Assembly (NCBI GenBank): GCA_020621965.1
Contig: JAHRYV010000008.1
Coordinates: forward strand, 19,902 to 83,901
Length of the DNA: 64,000 nucleotides
From: Curvibacter sp.
GTDB taxonomy: Bacteria > Pseudomonadota > Gammaproteobacteria > Burkholderiales > Burkholderiaceae_C
Reading direction: 5' to 3'
Position numbers and translations under genes: made by a program. Numbering within the stretch: the first letter of the stretch is position 1; each line of letters starts with the position of its first letter. The notes below the pieces were generated by a model, which saw only the letters and a program-made list of their open reading frames with translations, was not told the DNA's origin and did not search any database. This document shows positions 11,394 to 20,134 of this stretch, in pieces.

Positions 11394-12094
11394 ACGGCGA
11401 CCAGCTCATCGAACTCGACTGCGTGCGCAAGAGCTACAACCTCGGCCAGCCCAACGAGGCCGAGGTGCTGCACGGCCTGGACCTGAACGTGGTGCGCGGG
11501 GACTTCATGGCGCTGATCGGGCCCTCGGGTTCGGGCAAGAGCACACTGCTCAACATCGTGGGCCTGCTGGAGCGCATGACCACGGGTCGTTACCTGCTGC
11601 AGGGCGAGGAGGTGCAGGCCCTGGACGACGGCGAGCTGACGCGCCGGCGGCGCAGCACCCTGGGTTTCGTGTTCCAGTTCCACCACCTGCTGCCGGCCTT
11701 CAGCGCGGTGGAGAACGTCACGCTGCCGGTGCTGATGGCCGAGGGCCGGGTGAGCAGCAAGCAGGAGCAGCACGCGCGCGAGCTGCTGGCTGCCGTGGGC
11801 CTGAGCCGCGCCATGGACAAGCGGCCCTCGGAACTCTCGGGCGGCATGCAGCAGCGCGTGGCAATCGCGCGCGCCCTGGTCATGAACCCGGCCCTGGTGC
11901 TGGCCGACGAACCCACCGGCAACCTGGACACCGCCTCGTCCGACGAAGTCTTCGTGCTGCTGCGGCGCATGCACGCCGAGCGCGGCACCAGCTTCGTGGT
12001 GGTCACGCACGACCCGCGGCTGGCCGCGCGCTGCGACCGCATCGTCGAGCTGGTGGACGGCCGCATTGCGCGCGACGAGGTGGTGCCACGGTGA
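11390..12094 (+). CDS. ABC transporter ATP-binding protein (LolD/MacB-like)
   Basis: 234 residues. All ABC motifs are visible: Walker [10 protein letters not shown] near residues 44-52, Q-loop VFQFHHLLP, signature [15 protein letters not shown], Walker [13 protein letters not shown] and the H-loop VVVTHD. The TGNLD form after Walker B is typical of LolD/FtsE/MacB-class ATPases. It energises the preceding permease. Start and stop both overlap neighbouring genes (ATGA upstream, GTGA downstream), so the operon is tightly coupled. Confidence 0.93.
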
Positions 12095-12912
12095 GGGGCG
12101 TGGTGCTGGCGTTGTTGCTGCTGGGCCTGACGACGGCGCGGGCCGAGTTGAAGCCCGAGTGGGAGCTGGGCGCCGGCCCGGCGGCCATCGACTTCCCGCT
12201 CTACCGCGGCGCGGCCGAGCGGCGCAGCTACCTGCTGCCCGCGCCCTATGTGCAGTACCGCGGCAAGTTCCTGCAGGTGGAGCGCGACCGCGTGCGCGGC
12301 CTGCTGTATCGCCGCGAGCGGCTGGAGCTGGACATCAGCGTCAACGGCGCCGTGCCGGTGCGCAGCCAGGATACCGAGGCGCGGCGCGACATGCCCGACC
12401 TGGACCCCACGCTCGAGCTCGGTCCCTCGCTGATCTATCACCTCTATTACGACGAGCGCCGTCACACCAACGTGGACCTGCGCCTGCCGCTGCGCGCTGT
12501 GTTCGCCGTCAGCCCCCAGCACTTCCGGCCCCAGGGCTGGCTGGCGCAGCCCACCCTCAACCTGGACCTGCGCAGGGCCATCCCGGGCTGGAACCTGGGC
12601 CTGCAGGGTTCGCTGCTTTTCGGCGACCGCGACTATCACAGCTACTACTACGACGTGGCGCCGCAATACGCCACCGTCGCGCGCCCGGCCTACAGCGCGC
12701 CGGGCGGTTATGCGGGCAAGCAGCTGCTGGCCTCGCTGAGCCGGCGCTACGGCAAGGTCTGGCTGGGCGGCTTCGTCAAATGGGACGACCTCCACGGCGC
12801 GGCCTTCGCCGACAGCCCGCTGGTGCAGCGCGGCCAGTCCTTCGCCGCCGGCTTCATGGTGGCCTGGGTGTTCGCCCAGTCGGACAAGCTGGTTGAGGTC
12901 AGCGACGATTGA
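12091..12912 (+). CDS. MipA/OmpV family outer membrane protein
   Basis: 273 residues from a GTG at 12091 that overlaps the stop of the ATPase gene (GTGA). The start yields a short signal peptide ending TTARA near residue 17. The rest is an aromatic-rich, alternating beta pattern (for example [18 protein letters not shown] and [21 protein letters not shown]), ending in a strand-like segment, as in MipA/OmpV barrels. E. coli MipA is a scaffold for murein synthesis enzymes, while OmpV proteins are general barrels. As the last gene of an ABC-adaptor operon it could form the outer-membrane end of the export route, but this is inference. Its 3' end overlaps the convergent hydroxylase/YhhN gene by 14 bp. 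Confidence 0.8.
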   Translation: MRGVVLALLLLGLTTARAELKPEWELGAGPAAIDFPLYRGAAERRSYLLPAPYVQYRGKFLQVERDRVRGLLYRRERLELDISVNGAVPVRSQDTEARRDMPDLDPTLELGPSLIYHLYYDERRHTNVDLRLPLRAVFAVSPQHFRPQGWLAQPTLNLDLRRAIPGWNLGLQGSLLFGDRDYHSYYYDVAPQYATVARPAYSAPGGYAGKQLLASLSRRYGKVWLGGFVKWDDLHGAAFADSPLVQRGQSFAAGFMVAWVFAQSDKLVEVSDD

Positions 12913-14876
12913 GCGTCGTGGCGGTCAGCAGGCCGCGCACGATCAGCAGCTGCGCCGCGTAGTAGGGGGCCAGCACCCACAGCGGTGCCAGCGGCAGCGG
13001 CGTGACGAACTTGTTCAGGGCCAGCAGCGTGTCGCTGAGCATGAAAAATCCTGCGCCCACCGCCACCAGCACCGCGCCCGTGTCGCGCAGCACCACGGCA
13101 CGGCCGACGGCCTGCGCCGCCATCAGGGCGATGACCAGCACATAGGCCGCCACCGGGCCGCGCAGGCCCACCGGCAGGCCGCCGGCCCACAGCACGGCGT
13201 ACATGACGGCGCCGAAGCCCAGGGGGATGAGCAGCGCGCGCCGGTTCGGGAACCAGGCCTGGCCGCGCTTGAACAGGGCGATATAGGCGAGGTGGGCACA
13301 CAAAAAACTCACCAGGCCCGGGATGAAATAACCGGGCAGCATGAGGAACACGTCGCCGGCCAGCGAGGCGGTCAGGGCGAGTTGCAGCAGGGCCGACGAC
13401 TTGACGGAGGAGGTGCGTGCTACCAAATAAATAGCAATCAGCAGGGTGAGCGGTTTGAACACGCGGTGCAGCTCCAGCAGGCCCGTGGTCGCGCAGGCGG
13501 TGGAGAGCACCGCCGCCTCGATCAGCAGCACCTCGGCCATGGACAGACGCCCCTGCAGCACGGCGCCGGTGCACCACAGGCCGGCCGTCAGCGCGGCCAG
13601 CCAGACGGCGGCGGGTGCCAGAGCCAGCGTGTCGGCATGCCAGAGAAAAAACACTGAGCCCGCCAGCAGGAGCAGGAACTGCAGCGCGCCAAACCATTGC
13701 ACCGCGCGGCCGGCCGGCGGGTCGTAGCGCCGCACGGCCGCCAAGTCGAAGGCCGGCCTGGGAAAACGCTGGGCCAGGTCGGCCGGGCGCCAGCCCGGCG
13801 GCTTGAACCAGACGCGCAGCTTGTCGCGCCAGCGGCGCGTCTGCCAGCTGTCCTGCAGCAGCGCCCAGTAGACCTCGGCATTGGCCCACAGCGGGTCCCA
13901 GCTCTCCAGCGGGCTGCGTGTGCCGTAGACGCAGCGCTCGTCTTCTTCCCGGAAGCTGCCGAACAGCCGGTCCCAGACGATGAGGATGCCGCCGTAGTTC
14001 CTGTCGAGGTAGCGGTCGTTCACCGCGTGGTGCACGCGGTGGTTGGACGGGCTGCAGAACCAGCGGTCGAACCAGCCCAGCTTGCCCACGTGTTCGGTGT
14101 GCACCCAGAACGGGGAGGGCCTGTCCCCGCTCATTTTGCAGGTGCGAACGAGGCGCAAACCGCGCCAATCTAGGCGCACGACGACGCCCCGACTGACCGT
14201 CTGGGCTCGGAGTGCAACAACGCGTGGCGCGGTTTGCGCCTCGTTCCCTCCGGGTTGCGGCCCAAAAGGCCATGCGGGGTGTTGCGAAGCCTTGCCGGGG
14301 GAAGACCCCGGCTGCGTTTCGCGCCTACCGCATGGCCCTTTTGATCCGCAACGCATCCTGCAAAATGAGCGGGGACAGGCCCTTAAGCAGGTCGACCAGC
14401 GCGACGACGCCGAACACCAGCGGCGGCACGCCGGCCAGCGCCATGGGCAGGTAGAACAGCCAGCCCAGCAGCGCGCCGCTGGAGGTCTGGCGCAGCGCGG
14501 TGGAGAGGTTGTAGTCCTGGCTCTGGTGGTGCACCACGTGCGCGGCCCAGAACAGCGCCACTTCATGGCCGGCGCGGTGCAGCCAGTAGTAGCAGAAGTC
14601 ATAGAACAGCAGGGCCAGCAGCCAGCCGCCCCAGCTCTGCCAGAAGGCATCAAAGCGCCAAAGCGCCACCTGCTCGAACACCGCCACGTAGATGCCGATG
14701 CGCAGCGTGCGCGTGAGCACCGCGCTGATCTGGCTCAGCATGCCCAGGCCGATGCTGCTGAGCGCGTCGTTCAGGCGGTAGCTGTTGCGGCCGCGTGCCA
14801 CGCCCCAGGCGTATTCCAAGGCGATCAGCAGCAGAAAGACCGGGGTGGCGAGGACGATGATCTGGCTGGCGTTCAT
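12899..14876 (-). pseudogene. AGMO-like fatty acid hydroxylase fused to YhhN (lysoplasmalogenase-like), broken by an insertion
   Basis: The N-terminal part (14876 down to about 14385) is a multispanning sterol-desaturase/fatty-acid-hydroxylase domain with the histidine motifs HRAGHE and HVVHH. A 266-bp insert follows. The gene resumes at about 14115 in another frame with FWVHTEHVGKLGWFDRW and the third histidine box SNHRVHH, then NYGGILIVWDRLFGSF. The C-terminal half (about 13,690 to 12,899) has eight or so hydrophobic helices and reads as a YhhN/TMEM86 domain. The hydroxylase signature resembles alkylglycerol monooxygenase, and YhhN members include lysoplasmalogenases. Both act on ether lipids, so the fusion makes biochemical sense. 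The insert separates the histidine boxes and shifts the frame, so full-length product is lost. Confidence 0.8.
14117..14382. mobile_element. MITE-like element with perfect 26-bp terminal inverted repeats
   Basis: Bases 14117-14142 (beginning GGGCCTGTCCCCGCTC) are the exact reverse complement of 14357-14382. Inside, 14147-14166 and 14226-14245 form a second perfect 20-bp inverted repeat. A third, near-perfect one pairs 14254-14275 with about 14329-14352. The element has no coding capacity and lies inside the hydroxylase gene, which resumes on either side. Its 266-bp length (not a multiple of three) explains the frame change between the two gene halves. No convincing target-site duplication is visible. 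It is probably a non-autonomous element mobilised in trans; the CTGTCCCCG terminus resembles REP/RAYT-associated sequences. Confidence 0.85.
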
Positions 14877-15036
14877 GGCGCAGATGCTAAGGGCTCGTGG
14901 GATTTGCACAACTGCGTGTCTACCCTGATGCCAAGCCCATTGCTAAAGCAAAACCGGGCATGTCAAATGCAGGGCCAGTTACCAACAATTTTAGGGAGAC
15001 GAGCGATGAGCGCAGGAGTAGAAAGGCACAAGGAAA

Positions 15037-15051
15037 GGTCTGACCCCGTTC
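15037..15051 (+). repeat. REP-like motif upstream of orphan lipoprotein gene
   Basis: GGTCTGACCCCGTTC lies just before the lipoprotein ATG. An imperfect inverted partner, GAACGGGGTCAAGTC, lies at 15757-15771 after the gene, with 11 bases matching. Motifs of this kind (GGTC-TGACCCC and GGGGTCAAGTCTTGCA) commonly accompany REP-associated transposase genes. Confidence 0.5.
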
Positions 15052-15053
15052 CC

Positions 15054-15716
15054 ATGAGGAGATGCCGAGGCTTGTTGGCATCTACGCTGCTGGTTGCGCT
15101 ACTGCTATTGGCGGGGTGTGGGCGAGATGACGTGCTGGAGTGGACAGAAGACGTCCGGTTGCCTGACGGACGTGTGGTCACGCTCAAGCGCATGGTGGAG
15201 TTCAAGGGGCCGCAAGCGTTGGGGGATACGCCGACAGAGTCGTTTCAACGGCTGGAGTTCAGGCACCCGGAGACCGGTGAAACAGTCGAATGGGAAAGCC
15301 ATAAGGAAAAGGGATATCTGAAAACTGTGGCGATCTGGATCAGGCAAGGGCAGCCGGTGCTCTTGCTGGACCCGGCGTACGGGGATGACAAACACAAGTT
15401 CAATTGCCCCAATCCACCCTATTTGTTGCAGGAGTATGTCGACAAGCGATGGGAGAATAAAGCACTCTCCAAGATCGGCATTGCTGAAATTCGATCGAAC
15501 ATGACGGCGCATCCGAAAGACCAGAGAGAGGCGATCGCACGAAGAAAGTACCGGCTGACAGCCGAGGAGACATCGAACTCATACATTCCCTACAAGGGGA
15601 AAGAGCCGGTGCCGTATGTGATTTCATTTGTTGGCGCTTCGGATCAGACATTCGATGTAAAAAACTGCTTCTTAGGTCCAGATTTGGATGACCTAATTCT
15701 TAAAGAAGCGGAGTGA
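15054..15716 (+). CDS. Orphan lipoprotein, paralogue of the lipoprotein beside the RTX lipase
   Basis: 220 residues from the ATG at 15054, which gives a compact lipoprotein signal (LLLLAGC, cysteine at ~21). An in-frame ATG at 15006 with an AGGGAG site would add 16 residues and is an alternative. The mature part shares a scattered but colinear pattern with the protein at 46063-46761: W-x-E-x-V-x-L-x-DG, a VE block, FQR-x-x-F, P-x-TGE-x-x-EW, and NPPY. It is poorer in GC than its neighbours and flanked by REP-like motifs in inverted orientation, which suggests acquisition by transfer. Family and function are not recognised. An immunity-like role is only an inference from the paralogue's context. 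Confidence 0.6.
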   Translation: MRRCRGLLASTLLVALLLLAGCGRDDVLEWTEDVRLPDGRVVTLKRMVEFKGPQALGDTPTESFQRLEFRHPETGETVEWESHKEKGYLKTVAIWIRQGQPVLLLDPAYGDDKHKFNCPNPPYLLQEYVDKRWENKALSKIGIAEIRSNMTAHPKDQREAIARRKYRLTAEETSNSYIPYKGKEPVPYVISFVGASDQTFDVKNCFLGPDLDDLILKEAE

Positions 15717-15756
15717 CATGAATGAATTCGATATGGCGTGTGCCGTTCTGTGCTGT

Positions 15757-15776
15757 GAACGGGGTCAAGTCTTGCA
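15757..15776 (-). repeat. REP-like motif downstream of orphan lipoprotein gene
   Basis: GAACGGGGTCAAGTCTTGCA, inverted partner of the motif at 15037-15051. The rest of 15717-15930 has no gene that I can support. Confidence 0.45.
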
Positions 15777-15934
15777 TTACGACAAGCAAAGGCTATGCGG
15801 CCGGGGTTAGGGAGCAGAGATGTTGGATCGCAGGACCGATGCACCCGTTGGCCCGGTGACGCCGGAATGAGGGATTGGGGTCGGCATGAGCCGTGCCGCG
15901 GGTAACGGCATGGCGATATGCATTAAACGAATAT

Positions 15935-15975
15935 TTGACTTTTATTCTCCATGTGAATAAAGTGTGAATATTCAC
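15935..15975 (+). promoter_or_regulatory. hipBA promoter with palindromic operator
   Basis: TTGACT (15935-15940), a 17-bp spacer and TAAAGT (15958-15963) make a credible sigma-70 promoter. A perfect 12-bp palindrome GTGAATATTCAC (15964-15975) starts right after the -10 box, and a related half-site (ATGTGAATAAAG) lies in the spacer. The AT-rich block stands out from the GC-rich surroundings. It is the expected place for HipB autorepression of the operon. Confidence 0.65.
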
Positions 15976-15989
15976 CCATTGCATACATC

Positions 15990-16265
15990 ATGCGACAGAC
16001 CATCTCTACCCCCGAGCAGCTGGGCCTCATCCTGCAGTCCGCGCGCAGGAAGAAAAAGCTCACGCAAAAGGACCTGGCCCTGTTCCTGGACCAGAGCCAG
16101 GCCAGCGTCTCCCGCATCGAGACGACCCCGCAGACCATGACGCTGCAGCAGTTGCTGACCCTGTGCCATCGGCTCGGCCTGGAGCTGGTGGTGCGTGAGC
16201 GCGCCGCCGCCGGGCCGCCGGGGGCGCCGGGGGCGCCGGGGGCGGACAACACGGAGGCCTGGTAG
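15990..16265 (+). CDS. hipB: HipB-like HTH antitoxin
   Basis: 91 residues. Residues ~10-68 form an XRE-type helix-turn-helix (LGLILQSARRKKKLTQKDLA, then SQASVSRIET), typical of HipB antitoxins that bind the kinase HipA and repress the operon. The tail is unusual: a collagen-like PPGAPGAPGA run encoded by a 9-bp unit repeated about three times (16213-16246), which could change in copy number by slippage. hipA follows after 2 bp, so the genes are co-transcribed. A palindromic operator lies just upstream. Confidence 0.88.
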   Translation: MRQTISTPEQLGLILQSARRKKKLTQKDLALFLDQSQASVSRIETTPQTMTLQQLLTLCHRLGLELVVRERAAAGPPGAPGAPGADNTEAW

Positions 16266-16267
16266 GC

Positions 16268-17617
16268 ATGGGCCGCAAGTCGCTGAGCCGTGCCCTGGCG
16301 GTGTGGATCAATGGCCAGCGCGTCGGCGTCTGGCGCATGCCCCACCGTGGACCGGTCGAGCTGCACTACGACGACGCCTGGGTGAAATCCAGCCAGGGCC
16401 GGCCCCTGTCGCTTTCGCTGCCTTTCCAGCCGGGCAACCTCCCCATCCGCGGGCCGGTGGTCAGCAACTACTTTGACAACCTGCTGCCCGACAGTGAGAT
16501 CATCCGCCGCCGGCTGGCGCAGCGTTACCACACCCGCTCCACGGAAGCCTTTGAGATGTTGCAGCAACTCGGCCGCGACTGCGTGGGCGCGGTGCAGCTC
16601 GTCGGCGAGGACGAGCCGGTGCAGGGCTATGACCGCATCGAGGGCGACGTCTTGAGCGAGGCCCAGGTGGAGCGGTTGCTGAACCGGGTGGTGCTGCCGG
16701 GCGGCGCGCTGGACCGGCAGGAGGACGATGAGGAGGACCTGAGGCTTTCCATTGCCGGCGCGCAGGAGAAGACCGCCTTGCTCTGGCATGAGAACCAGTG
16801 GGTGCGGCCGCGCGGGGCCACGCCGACCACGCACATCTTCAAGCTGCCCATGGGGCGGGTGGGCAACGAGGGGCGGCTGGACATGAGCACCTCGGTGGAG
16901 AACGAATGGCTCTGCCTGCGCATCCTCGGCGCTTACGGGCTGGACGTGCCGCGGGCCGCGATCCTTCGTTTCGGGCGGCAGAAGGTGCTGGCGGTGGAGC
17001 GTTTCGACCGCATGCTGCAGGGTTCGGGGAAGTGGTGGTGGCGCCTGCCCCAAGAGGATTTCTGTCAGGCCAGGGGCCTGCCGGCATCACTCAAGTACGA
17101 GAGCGACGGCGGTCCGACGATGGAGGACATCTGCCGGATCCTGCAGGGCTCGGTGCAGGCCGAGCGTGACCTGCGGGATTTCCTGAAGGCGCAGATCCTG
17201 TTCTGGCTGCTGGCGGCCACCGACGGCCACGCCAAGAACTTCAGCATCAGGCTGCTGCCGCAGGGCGGCTACCACCTCACGAAGTTCTATGACGTGGTGT
17301 CGACCTGGCCGGTGATCGGGCATGGGGCGAACCAGCTGGAGTGGCGCAAGGCGCGGCTGGCGATGTCCGTGCGCGGTCGCAGCCGCCACTACAAGCTTCA
17401 GGAGATCCAGCGTCGACACTTCAACGCGATGGCGCCGCGCTGTGGCCTGGGGCTGGATGCGGAAGCGCTGATCCAGGAGTTGATCGGGCAGACGGCGGGC
17501 GTCATCGACCGGGTGGCGCGGGAATTGCCCGCCGGATTCCCGGCGGATCTGGCGGGGCAGATGCTCAACCGGCTCCACCAGTCGGCGCTCAGGCTCGGGG
17601 CGATGCCGGCGAACTGA
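16268..17617 (+). CDS. hipA: HipA-type serine/threonine kinase toxin
   Basis: 449 residues, of normal length. The N-terminal HipA_N domain (~8-115) is followed by the kinase core. Visible motifs are SIAGAQEKTALL, the flexible loop with the autophosphorylated serine, the catalytic DGHAKNFS, and YDVVS, the metal-binding aspartate segment. Known HipA toxins phosphorylate glutamyl-tRNA synthetase or related targets, which halts translation and favours persistence. It forms a two-gene operon with hipB. The motifs look intact, so the kinase is predicted to be active. The true target in this organism is unknown. Confidence 0.93.
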   Translation: MGRKSLSRALAVWINGQRVGVWRMPHRGPVELHYDDAWVKSSQGRPLSLSLPFQPGNLPIRGPVVSNYFDNLLPDSEIIRRRLAQRYHTRSTEAFEMLQQLGRDCVGAVQLVGEDEPVQGYDRIEGDVLSEAQVERLLNRVVLPGGALDRQEDDEEDLRLSIAGAQEKTALLWHENQWVRPRGATPTTHIFKLPMGRVGNEGRLDMSTSVENEWLCLRILGAYGLDVPRAAILRFGRQKVLAVERFDRMLQGSGKWWWRLPQEDFCQARGLPASLKYESDGGPTMEDICRILQGSVQAERDLRDFLKAQILFWLLAATDGHAKNFSIRLLPQGGYHLTKFYDVVSTWPVIGHGANQLEWRKARLAMSVRGRSRHYKLQEIQRRHFNAMAPRCGLGLDAEALIQELIGQTAGVIDRVARELPAGFPADLAGQMLNRLHQSALRLGAMPAN

Positions 17618-17716
17618 AGGGCAGGCAGAGATGCTCCGGCCTCGGCGGGAGCGGTTACGGGTTCGGGTACCGGCCCTGCATCAGACACTCTCCCTCGCAA
17701 ACCGAACCGGTGGCTT

Positions 17717-18877
17717 TCAGTCCAGACAGCCCCGTGCGTCCACCCTGATGAGTTCGGCCACCGTGCCGGCCAACAGGCCGCCGCGCACGCCGATCAGCCA
17801 GTCGTGCAGGTTGACGGTGGGGTCGCAGTGGCCGGGGATCAGCCAGAGGGTGCTGCCCAGCGTCGGCAAGGGCGCACTACCGGTGGTGCGCAGGGTGGTG
17901 TGTTCGTCGCTGCAGCCGGTGGCTTCCAGCGCCTCGCCGTGCACGCGCGGCAGGCCGGAGTCGATGGCGTGGCTCTTGTGGCCGGCGTCCACCACCACGT
18001 GGCCGGCGCTCACACTCATGACCTGGGTCTTGACGAAGAGGGCGTGCTCGAAGGCGGGCTGGGCCGGGTCGGCCTGGTTGCGGGCGTAGTCGGCGTCCAT
18101 GAAGAGGTAGGAGCCGGCCTGCAGCTCGCCGAAGACGCCGCTGGTGGCTTCCAGGCCGAAGGTGCCGCTGCCGGCGCCCGTGACCAGGGGCAGCGCAAGA
18201 CCGGCGGCCTCGACCAGGCGACGGGCTTCCTGCACGCGGGCGATCACCACGTCCAGCGCGGCGCGGCGCTCGGCCACGCTGCGCAGGTGCTGGGCGCTGC
18301 CGTTGTAGGCCTGCAGGCCGGCCAGGCGCAGGGCGGGGTGGCGCGCAATGGCCTGGGCCAGCGGCAGCACGTCGGCCGGTTCGGCCACGCCGCAGCGCCG
18401 CTGGCCGACGTCCAGCTCGATGAAGACGTCGATCAGGTTCGCCCCCGCGCCCATCGCCTGCGCCAGGTGCTCGACGCCGAGCCGGCTGTCGACTGCAATG
18501 GCGAGGCGGCCGCCGCGCGCTTGCAGGGCGCGCGCCAGCGCGGCCACGCGCTGCAGCTTCGGCAGCGCGATGACTTCGTTGCTGATGTAGAGGTCACTCA
18601 CGCCGCCGGTCGCCAGCGCCTCCGCTTCCGAGGTCTTCTGCACACACATGCCCACGGCGCCGGCCTGCAGCTGGCGCCGGCTCAGAGCCGCGCTCTTGTG
18701 CATCTTGGCGTGCGGGCGCAGCTTGACACCGTGCGCCTGGGCGTAATCGGCCATGCGCTGCAGGTTGCGCGCCATGGCGTCGAGGTCCACCACCAGCGCA
18801 GGCGTGTCGATGGTCGCCACGCCCTGGCCGAGCAGCGCGGCCAGGCGGGGCGGCCTCTGTTCAGGTGCTGAACTCAT
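17717..18877 (-). CDS. DSD1-family PLP enzyme (D-threonine aldolase / D-serine dehydratase-like)
   Basis: 386 residues from the ATG at 18877. The N-terminal alanine-racemase-like barrel begins with TPALVVDLDAMARNLQRMADYA, and LRPHAKMHKSAAL contains the PLP-binding lysine region. The C-terminal beta domain includes H-C-D (IPGHCDPTVNLHD), the metal-binding pair of the D-serine dehydratase/D-threonine aldolase family. Such enzymes cleave or dehydrate D-3-hydroxyamino acids; which one this is cannot be decided from sequence alone. The start overlaps the end of the phosphatase gene by 17 bp. The C-terminus lies ~100 bp from convergent hipA. Confidence 0.85.
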   Translation of the reverse strand: MSSAPEQRPPRLAALLGQGVATIDTPALVVDLDAMARNLQRMADYAQAHGVKLRPHAKMHKSAALSRRQLQAGAVGMCVQKTSEAEALATGGVSDLYISNEVIALPKLQRVAALARALQARGGRLAIAVDSRLGVEHLAQAMGAGANLIDVFIELDVGQRRCGVAEPADVLPLAQAIARHPALRLAGLQAYNGSAQHLRSVAERRAALDVVIARVQEARRLVEAAGLALPLVTGAGSGTFGLEATSGVFGELQAGSYLFMDADYARNQADPAQPAFEHALFVKTQVMSVSAGHVVVDAGHKSHAIDSGLPRVHGEALEATGCSDEHTTLRTTGSAPLPTLGSTLWLIPGHCDPTVNLHDWLIGVRGGLLAGTVAELIRVDARGCLD

Positions 18878-19505
18878 CGAGCGTCTTGTCTTCCAGGTGC
18901 GAGGTGTCGGACCAGCCCACCAGGGACAGGCCTTGCGGTGTCCACAGCAGGCGGTTGACGGCGGTGTTGCCCAGCGGCCAGGTGCGCGGGGACTGCAGGT
19001 CCTGGCCGGTGGCGGCGCGGTAGAGCTGGTCCATGATGCCGCCGTGCGCGACCAGCACGATCTGCTGGCCCGGGTGGCGCGCGGCAATCTCGTGCAGGGT
19101 GCGGGTGATGCGCTCGCGCACGGCGACCAGGGACTCGCCGCCGGGCGGGGCCCAGTGCGGCTCGCGCTTGCGCCAGCGCTCGGACTCTTCGGGCCAGGTC
19201 TGCTCGATCTCGACGTAGGTCTTGCCTTCGAAGATGCCGAAGCCGCGCTCGCGCAGACCCGTGTGGGTGGCAATCGGCGCGCCGCTGGCGCTGGCAATGG
19301 CACGGGCGGTTTCGTGGGCGCGCTGCAGGTCGCTGCTGTAGACGGCGTGGATGGGGTCGCGCGCGGCCAGCGCGCGGGCCACGCGCTGGGCCTGCCAGCG
19401 CCCGGTGTCGTTGAGCGGGATGTCGAGGTGGCCCTGGATGCGGGTGTCGACGTTCCAGGCGGTTTCGCCGTGGCGGATGGCGAGGATGCGGGTGGTGTTT
19501 TCCAT
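18861..19505 (-). CDS. Histidine phosphatase family protein (phosphoglycerate mutase-like)
   Basis: 214 residues. The catalytic RHGETAWN near residues 10-17 and the later VAHGG are the two phosphohistidine-site histidines of the superfamily. LRERGFGIFEGKTYVEIE resembles broad-specificity phosphatases of the GpmB/CobC type. No cobalamin genes are nearby, so a CobC role is not supported. The start ATG at 19505 is chosen because it is the closest to the beta strand preceding RHGE. It overlaps the downstream DSD1-type gene. Confidence 0.88.
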   Translation of the reverse strand: MENTTRILAIRHGETAWNVDTRIQGHLDIPLNDTGRWQAQRVARALAARDPIHAVYSSDLQRAHETARAIASASGAPIATHTGLRERGFGIFEGKTYVEIEQTWPEESERWRKREPHWAPPGGESLVAVRERITRTLHEIAARHPGQQIVLVAHGGIMDQLYRAATGQDLQSPRTWPLGNTAVNRLLWTPQGLSLVGWSDTSHLEDKTLDEFST

Positions 19506-19519
19506 TCGGCGTGGGACGC

Positions 19520-20134
19520 TCAGCGCGGGATCTCCACCTTCACGCGGCGCGCTCCGGCGGGCGGGTTGGGAAAGTCCTTCAGCGCCGCGGCCAGCGTGGC
19601 GCGCAGGATGTTGTAGCGGTCGTCCCACGGGCCTTCATGGGTGGCACGGGTCTCGTAGACGATCTGGTTGCTGCGCAGCTCGCGCAGCAGCAGGGTGACT
19701 TCATGGCGGTACTGGGCCGGCGGCGGAAAGCGCATGCCCATGCCGACCATGCCACCCGAGCCAAAGGAGCCGTACATGCCGCCCAGGCCAAAGGTGACGC
19801 CGCCGGTCATGCGGCTGCCGTTGGTGGGGCGGCCCCAGTCGTCCACGTAATAGGCCTCCATGCGCGTGCTGATCTGCACGCTGTAGCGCGCGGCCTTCTC
19901 GTCGTGCACCAGGCCGACCTCGGCCAGCTCGGCTTCGGCGATGGCCTCGACCGAGTCGGTCTCCACCGCATCGGTTTGCGAGGGCAGGCGCTCGAAGCGG
20001 TAGGTCGCCCCGGCTTCGATGGCCGCGCCACCGGCGGGCACGGCCTTGGTGCGCACCTGGGACTCGACCAGGCGCATGCCGGAGCAGCCGCCGAGCAGCA
20101 GCGCGACCGTGAGCAGGGCAAGCAGGCGTTTCAT
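19520..20134 (-). CDS. DUF4136-like lipoprotein
   Basis: 204 residues with a lipoprotein signal (LLLGGCSG, cysteine near 17). The mature protein has a glycine/methionine-rich patch (GLGGMYGSFGSGGMVGMGM) and ends in VKVEIPR. Pattern and length fit the DUF4136-type envelope lipoproteins, of unknown function. The ATG follows 0 bp after the ttcA stop, and the phosphatase gene follows 14 bp downstream, so it sits in a minus-strand run with ttcA. Confidence 0.7.
   Translation of the reverse strand: MKRLLALLTVALLLGGCSGMRLVESQVRTKAVPAGGAAIEAGATYRFERLPSQTDAVETDSVEAIAEAELAEVGLVHDEKAARYSVQISTRMEAYYVDDWGRPTNGSRMTGGVTFGLGGMYGSFGSGGMVGMGMRFPPPAQYRHEVTLLLRELRSNQIVYETRATHEGPWDDRYNILRATLAAALKDFPNPPAGARRVKVEIPR

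Noticed and set aside
14105..14395. Target-site duplication of the MITE-like element
   Set aside because: Flanking bases do not show a convincing direct repeat; the exact junctions cannot be fixed without an empty-site sequence.
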